DNA from: Sipunculus nudus
Lineage: Eukaryota > Annelida > Sipuncula > Golfingiida > Sipunculidae
DNA length: 64,000 bases
Direction: 5' to 3'
Assembly: GCA_026874595.1 (NCBI GenBank)
Contig: CM049311.1
Coordinates: forward strand, 6,237,676-6,301,675
The notes under the pieces were generated by a model that did no database searches, was not told where the DNA came from, and worked only from the letters and a program-made list of their open reading frames with translations. Position numbers and translations under genes: made by a program. The stretch's first letter is position 1, and each line of letters opens with the position of its first letter. Below are positions 1 through 14,400 of the stretch, in pieces.

Positions 1-419
1 ATATTCCAACCTTTTCATATATAATCAAACATAAAATACTTTTTCACATTCTTTTCTTAAAAGTTCAAGAAGTGTGCCTAGGGTACCACCAGAAACCTTC
101 AAATTTGCTCGTTACTTCACATATAATGCATAAGAAAAGTGAAGATTCATGACATGGAATCAAGGTCTGACCTTATGGTTGTTATGAAGATGATAAATCC
201 ATGCTCCATAATCATATACAAGTATTCTAAACACATTACCACTGCACATCAGCTGAATTCACTTACTCCCATCACTTCTACATCATGGTCAAGTAATACA
301 GCAAATAGTATAAATGTTTCAAATTATGTTTTTGCTCAATAATTCAAAAACAATTAGGCCTAGAGCATGCTCAATTTGAAACCTTTTCACAAAACTCACT
401 ATAGCTACTTTTCAATAGA

Positions 420-775
420 TTATCTCTCCAAGGGTTTAATTACGGGCAAAATATGGGCATATTTTATAAAGTCACAGGTCTCTAGGCTACTTCATGGGGT
501 TGCCTTGATAACTTGCCAGAAATATGATGGATTTTCATAGAACTCAAAAGAAATAGTAATTAGTATATTATCTCGCCTAACATTTAATTTCTAGCTAAAT
601 CCATGCATATTTCATGAGGCCAGAGGTCACTAGACTTTGGTGGCACTGTGTTGACTTTCCAAAAATCTTATGGATTTTCATGAAACTCATCATGAATATT
701 AACCAATACAGTTGATCACCTGTCTTACATTCTCAGCAAAATTCATGCATATTTAATTAGGTCAGAGGTCCCAAG
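420..775. repeat. degenerate ~145-bp tandem repeat, three copies
   Basis: Three successive blocks carry the same order of words: a CATATTT element, then ..AGGTC.., then, in the first two copies, a stretch ending in TGGATTTTCATAGAACTC or TGGATTTTCATGAAACTC. The AGGTC anchors lie at about 476, 624 and 766, so the period is 142-148 bp. The copies differ by many substitutions and small indels. No coding potential is visible. It could be the edge of a larger dispersed repeat whose other end is outside the clear similarity. Confidence 0.6.
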
Positions 776-786
776 ATATGTGACGA

Positions 787-882
787 GCATATTATGCACC
801 ATTGGTGGTGCACTGTAAGAGCACCATAAATGGTGCATATTATTCCTTTTGCATATTATGGACCATTTGCGGTGCTCTTGTT
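787..882. repeat. imperfect foldback (inverted repeat)
   Basis: GAGCACC at 819-825 is matched by GGTGCTC at 871-877. The inner bases also pair imperfectly (AAATGGT against ACCATTT, then AT-rich arms around a CCTTTT centre). A further GCATATTATG-type word lies just to the left. This is a hairpin of about 25 bp per arm, possibly a small foldback element. No target duplication was found. Confidence 0.45.
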
Positions 883-2317
883 TAATATAATATTGTGGCA
901 GTAATTTATACTTGATAAATAATAGGTATATACTGGTTGGGCTGGACATAACAGTTTTGTAAAGATCTGTATTCATCATTATTAATTAAACTAGATCCTT
1001 GTTTCAGATCTTGTGAATTTACACCTTCATGTTAGCCCTAACCATGGCCTTTGGCATCCTTATGAACCTTTCACAGATACAACATGACAGCCATAAGGCT
1101 GAATAATATAATACACTTGTTCATATTGTGTCCTGTACCAACATTTGTCCGACTTTACTAAAGGTCCTGGACTAAATCTTAAAAGAAAGCATATTATATG
1201 TCCTGCACTAGAAGTGTATGAAATAACTAAGCAATGTGGTAATTTTATAGATAGAAAGCAAATATAGGATGGCAGATTTAGACTGATTATTTTTATGTAG
1301 CCTTTGTCCCACTGTAGCAGTACTTTAGGAGCTGTAACTAGAGTTAAGCTTGACAGGTTATCTGCTTTATTTAATAAATCGCGGCATAGATTAGTGCACC
1401 TCTGGGGGCTGATATCATGTCCTAGGGATTAATAATGAGATGAGATGTGATCTGAAACTACCTACCCAACTCCTTGCTTTAATGATCAGATACAGTAAAC
1501 ATCTGTCAAATTCCTCTGATTAATCAGTGATTGGAAATATTCCAGTGTTCAGCAGATGCACAAGAAGTATTCTTAAATTTTATTTTGTTGTCATATCTTT
1601 ATTAATTTTAAGAGAATCCTTGTGCAATTTGATAAAATACATTTTCCTCAGGTCAACGAGCAGCAGGTTTGTCTGATTTGCTACTGAAGATATAAACATG
1701 CGTGTATGCTTTGACTTTTTATCATGTTATATTTGTATACATGATGGTCACAAACCCTAGAAGCTGAACACGAAGCACTACTGCTTATCTCCTATTGTAA
1801 CCTCTTAGTGCTTAACTATAATTATCATTCTTGTACACCTTTTTTCCACATATGCACATAAGTAACCTCACACCCTGTTTTAAAAGCTTGTTTAGATTAA
1901 TTAATAATTCCTGAAACGATTAAGATTGGAAAGAGTGAAGGAACACTTTAAAGTTTATTTTAATAAGCTTCCCCATATTATAAATAATTAACTAAATTAA
2001 TTCAAGATTTAAGGAATTCTCTGTTGAAAAAATTGAAGAAAAACTAATTATTTCTTCAGTGTTACATTCAGTTGCAACAATTTTACAAGAGATAACCTAT
2101 TGGGAAATGTTTTATAAAGGCAAGCTAATGGTTGCTGAAGAAAATGTAGTAACTATGTCAGAAAGGCTGCAAATGCTCAAAAGATTGTTAAGATCTTAAC
2201 ATATACATCACTGAGGTACAAGCAAAACATATTGATAAAATATGAAGATGCTTTACTTCATAAAACCTAATGTGATATTGAACATCCCCTCACAGAAATG
2301 TCTTATCTTTATTTCAG

Positions 2318-2414
2318 ATATCTGTACACAACCATCCCAACACCACCATACTCAAGATCCTGTTTGTAGAGGACCTGGATCTGATTGTGGCAGCATGTGA
2401 GGACGGTAATATAT
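2318..2414 (+). CDS. WD40 gene, first visible exon
   Basis: The acceptor TTTATTTCAG ends at 2317 and the donor AT|GTAAGT follows 2414. It encodes the outer strands of one blade (NTTILKILFVEDLDLIVAAC...) and ends one base into a Tyr codon. An in-frame start is absent, so at least one upstream exon must exist. Confidence 0.8.
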
Positions 2415-5400
2415 GTAAGTACATGGTGTCTATTAACAGGTGTGTAAATTGAATGCAGGTGTGAATGAACATTTTCTGGATAAGGTCTTAATCTAAATTA
2501 AAACTCATGTACCTGAAATAAAAAAAAAGTATTGTTGGGTCCAATAGCAAAAGTCTTAAGTAAAAGAAAATTATTCCAGAAAATATATTTTAGGAAACAT
2601 GAACCATCATGGTTAATTCTTGATTATATAAAAAGTATTGCACGGTAGGACTTGTATTTGTTCTTCCATAAATACAGACATTGGTTATATCGTGAGAGGG
2701 CATTAGTTTACACGCAGAAGGTTGTGATGACGTTGCAGCAGAGATGGCAGTTTGCCAAGAGACAATCAATCAGATTTCTGGGTGGATCAGTATTTTTTTT
2801 AGCAAATCTTCAGGTCCAGACAGTGGTAATATCAGAGGCTTGTGATTCTGTCCAGTGTATGTTTGTTGTCAGATGTATTAATATGTGATAAGTGTGTTTA
2901 TGTTTTGTTTAGATGTGTGGGGTTTTGATGAGATGGCGGTGGAGGTGTTACGAAACATGAGACCACCGGAGACCAACGACCTGGTCAGGAAGTACGCTGT
3001 ACTGCTGGACCAGGAGTCTGAGCTTCTTCCTAAAAACATCAACAACAAAAACAATGTAAGCTGATATCCTGTATGACAAATTGATCATGACAAAGATCAT
3101 TCTTAAATTTAATTTAGTTTAAATAGCAAATTGATATTTGAAAAGTAAGTTGACATTTATAGCTAACAATAATTGCCAATGGTTAAGTGCTTCATGAATT
3201 AAGTGCTATTTGTGATACAAAACTACAAAATATCGGTTGGAGGGAATTGTGTATTAGTGTGTATATTTTATCAATTAAACAATGGATTATACACAATATC
3301 CATAAATTGGGTTTGTCTGAATTAAAGTGTACAAGAATAATATATTCTTTCTATGTTGTTTCTGAGATGTTTTCTTAAAATCTCTTTGCGTATCAGATCA
3401 AAGAGGATTGACATATATTACATATGTTAATACTTGTTTGTGTCATGTTGATTCCAGGATGAAGATTCTGTCACTAACAGAGTAGCCGGCTTCATCTGTA
3501 AATACATCTTCTCTGAGCATACTAGCTGTGTCACATCCCTCGCTATCATCAACAGAGATCAAGGCTACAAGAGTACATACCTGGTAGGTATCAGTTAGAG
3601 GATATTTTACTTAAATACGCCAAACAGAAATACAGAGTCATGAACCCTGCTACTGCATTTAAAATAAACTGTAATAACCTAATAAATTTTAATGTCAAGG
3701 TTTAAGTATTGTCTGATTTAGTAATGTTGTATAGGGAGTAAGTTCCCTTAGAATTTCAAAAGTGCTAATAACTTCCCTAGCAGATTTTCAGAGTTTAACT
3801 TAATGTTCTTTAGATTTGTCACTTCTGATACATTCAGCTCCCAACATCATATTTCAGCCTTCCTCACAGTCATATACATTTTTGGTTAGCATTATTTTAT
3901 AGGATTATTTACCCTAATTTCTTGACCTACTTTACCACTTGATTTTTTGGATGTAGGTCAGTGCCGGCTGGGACAGAAGAATTTGCATATGGGATCTGGA
4001 AAAAGGAAGGTATGGTACCTAAGAACCTAATGCCGAAATATATTATTGATAAACCAAGAACATTGGGAGAGTGATTTATCTGAGCTATTCTCTTTGTTAG
4101 ATCCCAGACTAATTAACATAAAATGAGTGATTTTTAGCAATCACTTATTGTTCATCATCAACTCGGTTAACCGTTTGGTTGTCTGTTAACAGGGCGCAAA
4201 TCATAACCTCTGAATGTAGAAACTTCTCATTGAAGATCCATGGAGGTCCATGAAAAATCTTCTTGGAAACCTGAAATTATATCACTTTGACCTATATTGT
4301 TCAAGCTATGGGGCTCAAAAGTACCCCCAAGAAATATTAAAAATTTGATACAAAAGCTCCATAATCTGATAAACTGATGCATTGATTACTATAAGTCTTT
4401 CCATGCATTTTGATAATGGAGTGTTTCATCGGTCCCTGAAAACTGGTGGCGCCACCTGTGTTTCTTTCCTAATGTTTTTGCATTTTTTCTCAATTTTTGA
4501 GACCTTCAAATAAAGAAGTCGAGATGTTAACAGGGCACAAATTGTTATGGTTAGACCTAGAATTTTTTACTGTACATCCATGGAGGTCCAAGTCAAATCT
4601 CTTCAGAAACCAGAAATAAGGTCATGGTGACCTATATTCAGTCAGACAGGTCCAAAACATGATTTTGAGCACCCAGAGAGTCAGACAGGACACAATATGT
4701 AACCGTTTGGCCTAGAATCCCCTTATGTGACCTTCCCTAGATAAATGTCCTTGGAAATATGAAATTAGGTCACAGTGACCTGTATTCTGTGAGCTCCTGA
4801 AGGAGTCTATCTGTTAGCCCTAGAATCTTCTAATGTAACACCCATGGAAGTTGTGGGCAAATTTTCATAGTAACTGAAATTAGGTCATGATGACCTATAT
4901 TTTGTGAGCAACTGGCCAAAAACGATAAGGAGCACCCAGATGGTCAGGCAGGGCACAAAATATTACTGTTACACCTAGAACCTTCTAATATGACATCCAG
5001 GGAGGTCCTTGGAAAGTCTTCTTTCAATCCTTAAATTAGGTCACTGTGACTACTGTATATTCTGTGAGCTATGAGCTGAAAACCTAATTTTGCTAGTCAG
5101 ACAGGTCACAATTCTTAGCTTTTGGATCTAAATAATCCCTTTCTTAATGTAAAGGGAGGTCATTGTAATGTCTCCTTTCACATCCAAAGTAAGGTCATTG
5201 TGACTTATATTCTGTGAGTTATGTGAAACAACATGATTTGAGTACCCTATAAGTCAAATGAACACAAGTAACAGCAGTTTTAGGTGGAAACTTATAACTA
5301 AGTATCTTGGGAGTTCCTTGTAAAATCTCCTTGGAAACCTCAAATAAGGTTGCTGTAACTATTTTCTATGGATGATGGGCAAAATATATGATTTTGAGCA

Positions 5401-8400
5401 CTCTGGAAGTCATTCTACCCATTGTTTAAAGTTCTTTAACAAATATTTTTCACCTATTCGTAACATCAATAATTAATACATGCATCACCTGTCAAATTCA
5501 GCTGAGTTTCATGACCCATGGGTCACTTGTTTGTTTTAAATTGGTATTTTCTGAACCTAACTATTTTCATGTACTTATTTTATTATAAATATTTTTTTCT
5601 GTGTATATGTGGATAAGCTTGTGAATTAAGTTCTTTAAATGTAAGTGGACTATAAAATCATGTCATGAAAAAACCTTTCATCTATACTAAATGTATCATT
5701 ATAGCAATGATCCAAGTTCATTAAGTTAGTAGTTCCATATTTGACCAGCAGGTGTCATTAGTTGGTACTATTTTTGCTGACAGGCTTGGTATCCCTGTAC
5801 ATACAGTTCTTAAATATGTACAGTAAAAATTACTAATGCTGTGGAAAACAAACTTTATACAGACTCTACACGTGACAAAAATGTTCCTTCCAGCAAGTTT
5901 TTAATGGGATTATAATAAAGCTACAGTATATGCATCACATGGTGTGTGAGAGAATTTGAGATGGTAAATAATTTAACAAACGTATGTTTGTTTCAGACTC
6001 CATGACACATTCCGTAATGCTCAGTTAGGCCTTGGAATGGAACATTATGAGTTGGCTTGTGATGGCATAATTGTTGATTTGACCTACTGCCCAACAAAGT
6101 AAGTCTAATTTGACTCTAGGTACTACCTTTGAATAAATGTGTTTTTACACACAAAATGGGTTACAAACATATATGTGCATGTACATTCTACCTAACAGCA
6201 GGTCTAATATGATATCTTGCACTTTGCTGTTTTAAATAATTTTAAATAATTCAAGTTTCAAGATATATGATGTAAAGTGAATGCAAATTTGATCAGTAGT
6301 TAAAACAAAGCAGGCATAATATATCCTAAAAGAACTATGGTGGATACATTATATAATCTTGATTAAATTTAAGAGCATATTTATCCAGTATTTTATTCTT
6401 TTTATTCACACTGTTAGTATTAATATGTGGATGATCTAATTTATAAATTTATAACTTTGTTTTTTTATCAACAGAAATGAAATTGCTTATGCATCTAGTG
6501 ACAAGATGGTTTACATACGCAAGTTCTCCACAAAAGGCACACATATGCCATTGTTAAATACACTGCAGGGACACTACGGGGAGATCTCCTGTGTCCGCTG
6601 GAACACCGTCACTCAAAAATGGGTCACAGGCTCAGAGGATGGGACCATTCGTGTCTGGGTAATTACTAGATATTAATTTATCAGCACTGAGAGATAAGTG
6701 ACCTGCAGTCATGCCCTCAGCAAAAGTTGGTGTGATCAAATATCAGCAAAGCCCTCATTGACAAGAGACTGATTTGTTTCTCCTTTCTGTGCTTGTACAT
6801 GTAATGATCCTTTTAATAATTTTGACCTAATGAATTCACTGATGAAGATAGTCATGCATAAAGCCTACAGTCGCATGTCTGCATCAAAAAAGGAAACAAG
6901 CCTGGCACACCATCACACTCAAAAACAGAGAAAACTTTTGATTAAGATCACAAAATATTAAGATTTTTGAAATACCAGAAGTCACCTGGTAAGGTGTATA
7001 TATGAGTGTGTAAGGTTCACATAGCTTAGCTATTCTACATTGTCATCTTTGGTAGTTGTGTTTTAGTCACAGTAAAGTACATTTGTAGACCATTTAATTT
7101 GCACCATGATAGTGGCAAAATAACTGAATTTAAGTGGGACTTACTTTTTTCTGATGTGACAACCATGCCTTGTTTCTGATCATTTAATATGGTATACAAC
7201 ATTAACACTTTTCTTATTACAGTCAGCTGAAGGCCTGAACGAGTGTGAACAAGTCCTGTCAGCTCAGGGCTCTGTTACTGCCATGTGTATAGACTGTGTA
7301 AATGGTGCCATAATAGCTGGTGTACAAGAGGTCATCAGGTACAGCAACATATATCACTTTGTTAATAAACATATCACATAAAACCACTATTCATCCTGAC
7401 CTGACCTATAATCTAATCCTTGGGAAGGGTGCTCATAAGGTTTTGGTGATTAATGTTCATATTACTGATCAAGATGTGTTAATGACAGAATGGTACGAGC
7501 ACTCCAGTGATAAAAAATCAAATAAATTGATAACACTTCGTTTTATTCTTCTCAATGTTCTGGATGTATCTTCATGTAGTTGCAGCACCATACAACATCT
7601 TTCAGCTGATGTTTTAATATCTAGTTTCCAGTATTTAATCATGTCACAAGGTTTCCTTGACCTAGTCACTTCAGCATAACAGGAAACTTAACACTAATTT
7701 CTCATTTTCCTATTAACTGGATCTTTATAAGTAATACATGATATTGGTTATAATAGATGAATAAGCAGGTATTTCTTTGAATAATACACATTGCTTCATG
7801 GTGCAGATTGTTAGTGAATGTAAATTTAAAGACCTTAATGAACTTTTGGGTCATATCATTGACTAGTCATCTTGCTACAATTATATTCCTATATTTTTGT
7901 TATGTATTCAGGGATCAGGTTCTGATTAACTTTGTACTTGTCATACACCCTTACATGTTGATATCAGAAACCTGAAGTAATTTTCTCTGAACCTGTAATA
8001 TCAGGTAATTAAGAGAAATCATAATGGACAAAAAAAACTCTCACTTTTTAAAATGAACACATCGTTTTACAGGGTTTATGAACCAGAAAACTACCGACTT
8101 ATCCAGACAAATGTTGGCCACACAGACGCTGTCCGGAGCATAATACATGTCCCAGAGAGGAACCAGGTATGAATGTAGTCTTAGTGTTAGCTGAAGCATG
8201 TTGGGCTGGTCTAATTGATTTAACAATGAGAGATATCAGCATATTTAGCTCATTAGACTGCTGAGCTACAGCGATCGCTCTTTGTCTGTCTGTCCATTAA
8301 CCGGAAACAAATCATAACCACTGGACCTGGAAATCTTCTAACTTGACATGCTTAGAGGTCCATGAAAAATCTTCTTGGAAACCTGAAATTAGGTCTCTGT

Positions 8401-11400
8401 TACACATATTGTCTGAGCTATGGGTCTCAGATACACCCCCCAGAATAACTAAAACTTTGAAACAAAAGCCCTTGTATCTGAACAACTTGTGCAATGTTCG
8501 CCATGATTCTTTGCATGCCATTTCATCATGGAGTGTTTCATCAGTCCCTGCACACAGGTGGTGCCACCTGGACTTTTTCGAAATTTTACATATTTTTATC
8601 TTTATTTTTGAGACCTTCAAAGATGTGGTGGTCTGTTAACAGGGCACAAATCGTAACCATTGGACCTGGAATCTCCTAACTTGACATCCAGGGAGGTCCA
8701 TGAAAAATCTCCTTAGAAACTTTTAATAAGTCTCTGGTACCCATATTCTCTGGTACCCAAAAGCTCCAGTATCTGAACAACTAAAGCATTGATGACCATG
8801 ATTCTTTGCCTGCTTATTCATCATGGACTGTTTTATCAGTTCCTGCAGACTGGTGGCACCACCTTGATTTTTTTTATAATTTTAAGCAATTTTTTTCCCT
8901 GATTTTGAGACCTATAAAGATGCAGTCATCCATTTACATGGCAGATATCATAAACACAGGACCAAGAATCTTCTAACTTGATATCCAGGGAGGTCCATGA
9001 AAAGGCTTCTTGAAAACCTGAAATAAGGTCTCTGTTTCCCATATTCATTGAGCTATGGGGCTTAAAAATACCCCATCCCCCACCCAAATTATTGAAAAAT
9101 TTGATACCAAAGCAGGGCACAAATCAAAATCATTGGACCTAGAATCTTCTAAGTTGACATCCTGAGAGTTTCTCAAAAGTTCTCTTCACTCTTCAGACAC
9201 CTGAAATTAGGTCTCTGTTACCCATATTCTCTAAATTATTGTGCTTATAAGCACATCCTAGAATTATTGAAAATTTTATACCAAAGTAGGGCACAAATAA
9301 TTACCATTGGACCCAGAATCTTCTTACTTGACATCCTGAAGTTTCGTAAAAGTTCTCCCCAGAAACCTGAAATATGATCACTGTGACTTATATTCTCAGA
9401 GTTTGTTTGAGCACCCCAGAAATAATGCAATATACACATAAATTGCCAGATTCCTCAGGAAAGGCTGGATGGATTGTCATCAAATTTTGTATGCTTTTGG
9501 GTCTTGATGAACTTAAGCTTATATGCATGAACAATGATGCCACCTACATTATCTTAATTAGTTGCCTGTGTAGGGGCATTGTCAACATGTCAGTTGGCTG
9601 AGAGTCACGACCAATGGTTCACTTGTTTTTAGCTCAGCTGACTTTCAGTCATGCTGAGCTATAGCGATCACTCTTTGTCCGTCGTTCGTCTGTCTGTCCG
9701 TCTGTCCATTAACCTGGCACAAATTGTAACCGCTGGACTTACAATCTTGTAACTTGACATTCTTAGAGGTTGATGAAAAATCTCCTTGGAAACCGGAAAT
9801 TAGGTCTCTGTTACTTATATCCTTCGAGCTATTGGGCCCCAAAGTACCCCCCAGAATAGTCAAAATTTTCATACAAAAACTTTAATATCTCATTAACTAC
9901 ATCACTGATGGTCATGATTTTTGGCATACATATTTATCATGAGATGTTTCATCAGTTCCTGCAGATTGGTGGTGCCACCTGTATTTTTAGATTTTTTTAC
10001 GAATTTTTTTTCTCTATTTTTGAGACCTTTAAAAATGTGAACAACTGTTAACAGGGCACAAATCGTAAAGACTGGACCTAGAATCTTCATTCTTAACACA
10101 GTGAGAGACCTATGAAAAGTCTCCATGGAAACCAGAAATTACGTCTCTGTTACCCAAATCCTTTGAGCTATGGGGCCCCAAAGTACCCCCCAGAATAGTG
10201 AAAAATTTCATACAAAAACTTCAATATCTCATTAACTACATCACTGATGGTCATGATTTTTGGCATACATATTGATCATGAGATGTTTCATCAGTTTCTG
10301 CAGATTGGTGGCGCCACCTGTATTTTTCGATTCTTTACGAATTGTTTTCTCTGTTTTTGAGGTCTTTAAAAATGTGGACATCTGTTAACAGGGCACAAAT
10401 CGTTAAGACTGGACCTAGAATCTTCATTCTTGACACACTGGGAGACCTATGAAAAGTCTCCATGGAAACCTGAAATAAGGTCTCCGTTACCCATATCATT
10501 TGAGCTGTGGGGCTCCCAATTACCCCCCAGAATAATGGAAAATTTGATTTAAAAAAACTGCAACATCTCAATAACTACAATACAGATGGTCATGATTTTT
10601 GGCATACATATTGATCAAGAGGTGTTCCATCATTTCCTGCAGACTGGTGGCGCCACCTGTATCGTTCAATTTTTTACGATTTTTTCCTTTATTTTTGAGA
10701 CCTTTAAGGATGCTGTCATCTGTTAGCATGGCACAAATCGTAACGACTGGACCTAGAATCTTCATTCTTGACACACTGAGAGGTCCATGAAAAATATCCT
10801 TGGAAACCAGAAATTAGGTCTCTGTTAACCATATCCTTCGAGCTATGGGGCCCTTAAGTACCCCCCCCCCCCAGAGTAGTCAAAAATTTCATACAAAAAC
10901 TTCAATATCTCAATAACTACATCACTGATGGTCATGATTTTTGGCATACATATTGATTATGAGATGTTCCATCAGTTCCTGCAGACTTGTGGCGCCACAT
11001 GTATTGTTCGATTTTTTTACGATTTTTTCCACTATTTTTGAGACCTTTAAGGATGCTGTCATCTGTTAACGTGGCACAAATCATAACGACTGGACCTAGA
11101 ATCTTCATTCTCGACACACTGAGAGACCTATGAAAAGTCTCCATGGAAACCAGAAATTAGGTCTCTGTTACCCATATTCTTCGAGCTATGGTGCCCCAAA
11201 GTACCCCCAAGAAAAGTAAAAAATTTCATACAAAAACTTCAATATCTCATTACTACTTGACTGATGGTCATGATTTTTGGCATACATATTGATCATGAGA
11301 TGTTCCATCACTTCCTGCAGACTGGTGGCGCCACCTGTATTGTTCAATTTTTTACGAATTTTTTTCTCTATTTTTGAGACCTTTCAAAATGTGAACATCT

Positions 11401-14400
11401 GATAACAAGGCACAAATCGTAAAGACTGGACCTAGAATCTTAATTCTTAACACACTGAGAGGTCCATGAAAAATATCCTTGGAAACCAGAAATTAGGTCT
11501 CTGTTAACCATATCCTTTGAGCTATGGGGCCCTTAAGTAACCCCCCCCCCCCCAGGAGTAGTCAAAAATTGCATACAAAAACTTCAATATCTCAATAACT
11601 ACATCACTGATGGTCATGATTTTTTGCATACATATTGATCATGAGATGTTCCATCAGTTCCTGCAGACTGGTGGCGCCACCTATATTGTTTGATTTTTTT
11701 ACGATTTCTTCCTCTATTTTTGAGACCTTTAAGGATGCTGTCATCTGTTAGCATGGCACAAATCATAACGACTGGACCTAGAATCTTCATTCTCAATACA
11801 CTGAGAGACCTATGAAAAGTCTACATGGAAACCAGAAATTAGGTCTCTGTTACCCATATCCTTCGAGCTATGGGGCCCCAAATTACCCCCAAGAGTAGTC
11901 AAAAATTTCATACAAAAACTTCAATATCTCAATAACTACATCACTGATGGTCATGATTTTTGGCATACTTATTGATCAAGAGGTGTTCCATCAGTTCCTG
12001 CAAACTGGTAGCACAACCTGTATTTGTTCGGGTTTTTTTTTAGGAATGTTTTCTCTATTTTTGAGACCTTTAAAGATATGAACATCTGTTAGCATGGCAC
12101 AAATCATAAAAACTGGACCTAGAATCTTCATTCTTGACACACAGGGAGACCCATGAAAATTCTCCATGGAAACCTGAAATTAGGTCTCTGTTACCCATAT
12201 TCTTAAGGCTGTATGGCTCCAAAATATCCCCCAGAATAATGGAAAATTTGATACAAAAAGTGCAGTATCTGAATAACTACAACACTGATGGTCATGATTT
12301 TTGGCATACATATTGATCATGAGCTGTTCCATCAGTTTCTGCAGACTGGATGCGCCACCTCTATTTTTTTCAAATTTTTACGAATTTTTTTTCTCTTTTT
12401 TTCGAGACCTTTAAAGATGTGGTTATCTGTCAACAGGGTACAAATTGCAACAACTGGACCTAGAAACTTCATTCTTGTCATGCAAGGAGGCCCATGAAGA
12501 GTGCCTGTGGAAACTTGAAATTAGGTCTCTGTTACCCATAACCTTCAAGCTATAGGACTCTGAAGTATCCCTCAGAATAATGGACAATTTGATACAAAAG
12601 CTGAAGTATCTGAACAACTAATATGGAGATCATCATGATTCTTTGCATGGATATTGACCATTAAGTGTTTTTATTAGTTTCTGCATACTGGTGGAGCCAC
12701 CTGTATTTTTGTATCCTCCAAAACGAAGTTTTGCAGATACTATGTTTTTGACCAGGTTCCTCCGCCGCCGCCACGTTTGTTTCCAGAGAGCTCCTCTGAG
12801 AAAAATGGACCAATTTTTCCGAAACTTTCACCAATTATCGAGTCACATGTGAACTAGTGCCTAACCAATTTGTGTTGACCTCTGACCTTTCCCCTCTATC
12901 CAGCGTCCATTTGTGCGTCTGTTTCCACACATAAACCCTCATATCTCGGGAACCGATTGACCAATCAGGAAATAAAATTTATACAAATGTAGCCCTTGGA
13001 TTGCTCTATAACATACACAAAAATGGTGGCGCCACCTGTAACCATGTTTGCACAGTGTCCATCTGTTTATCTGCCTTGGGTTAAAATCACTCATATCTCT
13101 GCAGTGAATTGACTAATTCACCTGAAATTCGGCATGCATATACATCCAGGATAGCTTTCTTGATTTTATGACAGATGGCGCCACCTACATTCTAGTTTAT
13201 GCTGCAGACATCCGAGCTCATATCTCGGGAACAGTTTCAACAATTGGGCCAAAATTTTGCATGTGTATAGATCTCACATAGGTCTTTATCATACACAAAA
13301 CTGGTGGCGTCACCTGCAACCATTTTTGCACAGCGTCTGTCTGTTTGTCTGTCGTCGGCTAAAATCACTCATATGCATGTAGTGGTTTGACTTTTCTGCC
13401 TAAAATTTTGCAGATGTATACAACTTGGACAGCTTTCTGGATTTGTGGTAGGTGGCACAACCTACATACACATTTAGGCTGCAGACATCCATGCTAATAT
13501 GCAACATACCTCACTCTATTTCCCTTGCCACTCAATCCATGCCTCACTTTAACCGTTCCACTCTGATTTTGGCGGATACACGTAGTCACTTGTCGGCTAC
13601 CCGTATTCTAGTTTTTAAAGTTTACACATTTTTTCTCTATTTTTGAGATATATAAATACAGACTAAATCTTGGCCTGTTGGTTAATCTGTTTGATGCTTC
13701 AGTTGAATGGGTATATACTACCATTCTGATGATAAAATTTCCTTTAGCGAATCTCTTCCCAGTCAGCTGAGCGTCATGACCTATGGGTCACTTGTTTACG
13801 AATTTTTTTCTCTACTTTTGCGACCTTTAAAGATATGATCATCTGTTAACAGGGCACAAATTGTATAGACTGGACCTAGAATCTTCATTCTTGACACACA
13901 GGGAGACCCATGAAGAGTCTCCATGGAAAACTGAAATTAGGTCTCTGTTACCCATATCCTTTAAGCTGTATGGCTCCAAAATACCCCTAAGAATAATGAA
14001 AAATTTGATACAAAAACTGCAGTTTCTCAATAACTACAACACTAATGGTCATGATTTTTGGCATACATATTGATCATGAGGTGTTCCATCAGTTTCTGCA
14101 GACTGGGTGCGCCACCTCCATTTTTTCAAATTTTTATGAATTTTTTCCTCTATTTTTGAGATCTTTAAAGATGTGGTTATCTGTCAACAGGGTACAAATC
14201 ATAACAACTGGACCTAGAATCTTCATTCTTGTCATGCAAGGAGGCCCATGAAAAGTGTCTGTAGAAACATTAAATTATGTCTCTGTTACCCATATCCTTC
14301 AAGCTACAGGACTCCGAAGTATCCCTCAGAATAATGAACAATTTGATACAAAAGCTGAAGTATCTGAACAACTAATGCAGAGATCACCATGATTCTTTGG

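Noticed and set aside
1662-1676. Possible 15-bp micro-exon (CCTCAG|GTCAACGAGCAGCAG|GTTTGT) ahead of the WD40 exons
   Set aside because: Splice motifs alone are too weak for a 5-codon exon, and it gives no recognisable blade sequence.
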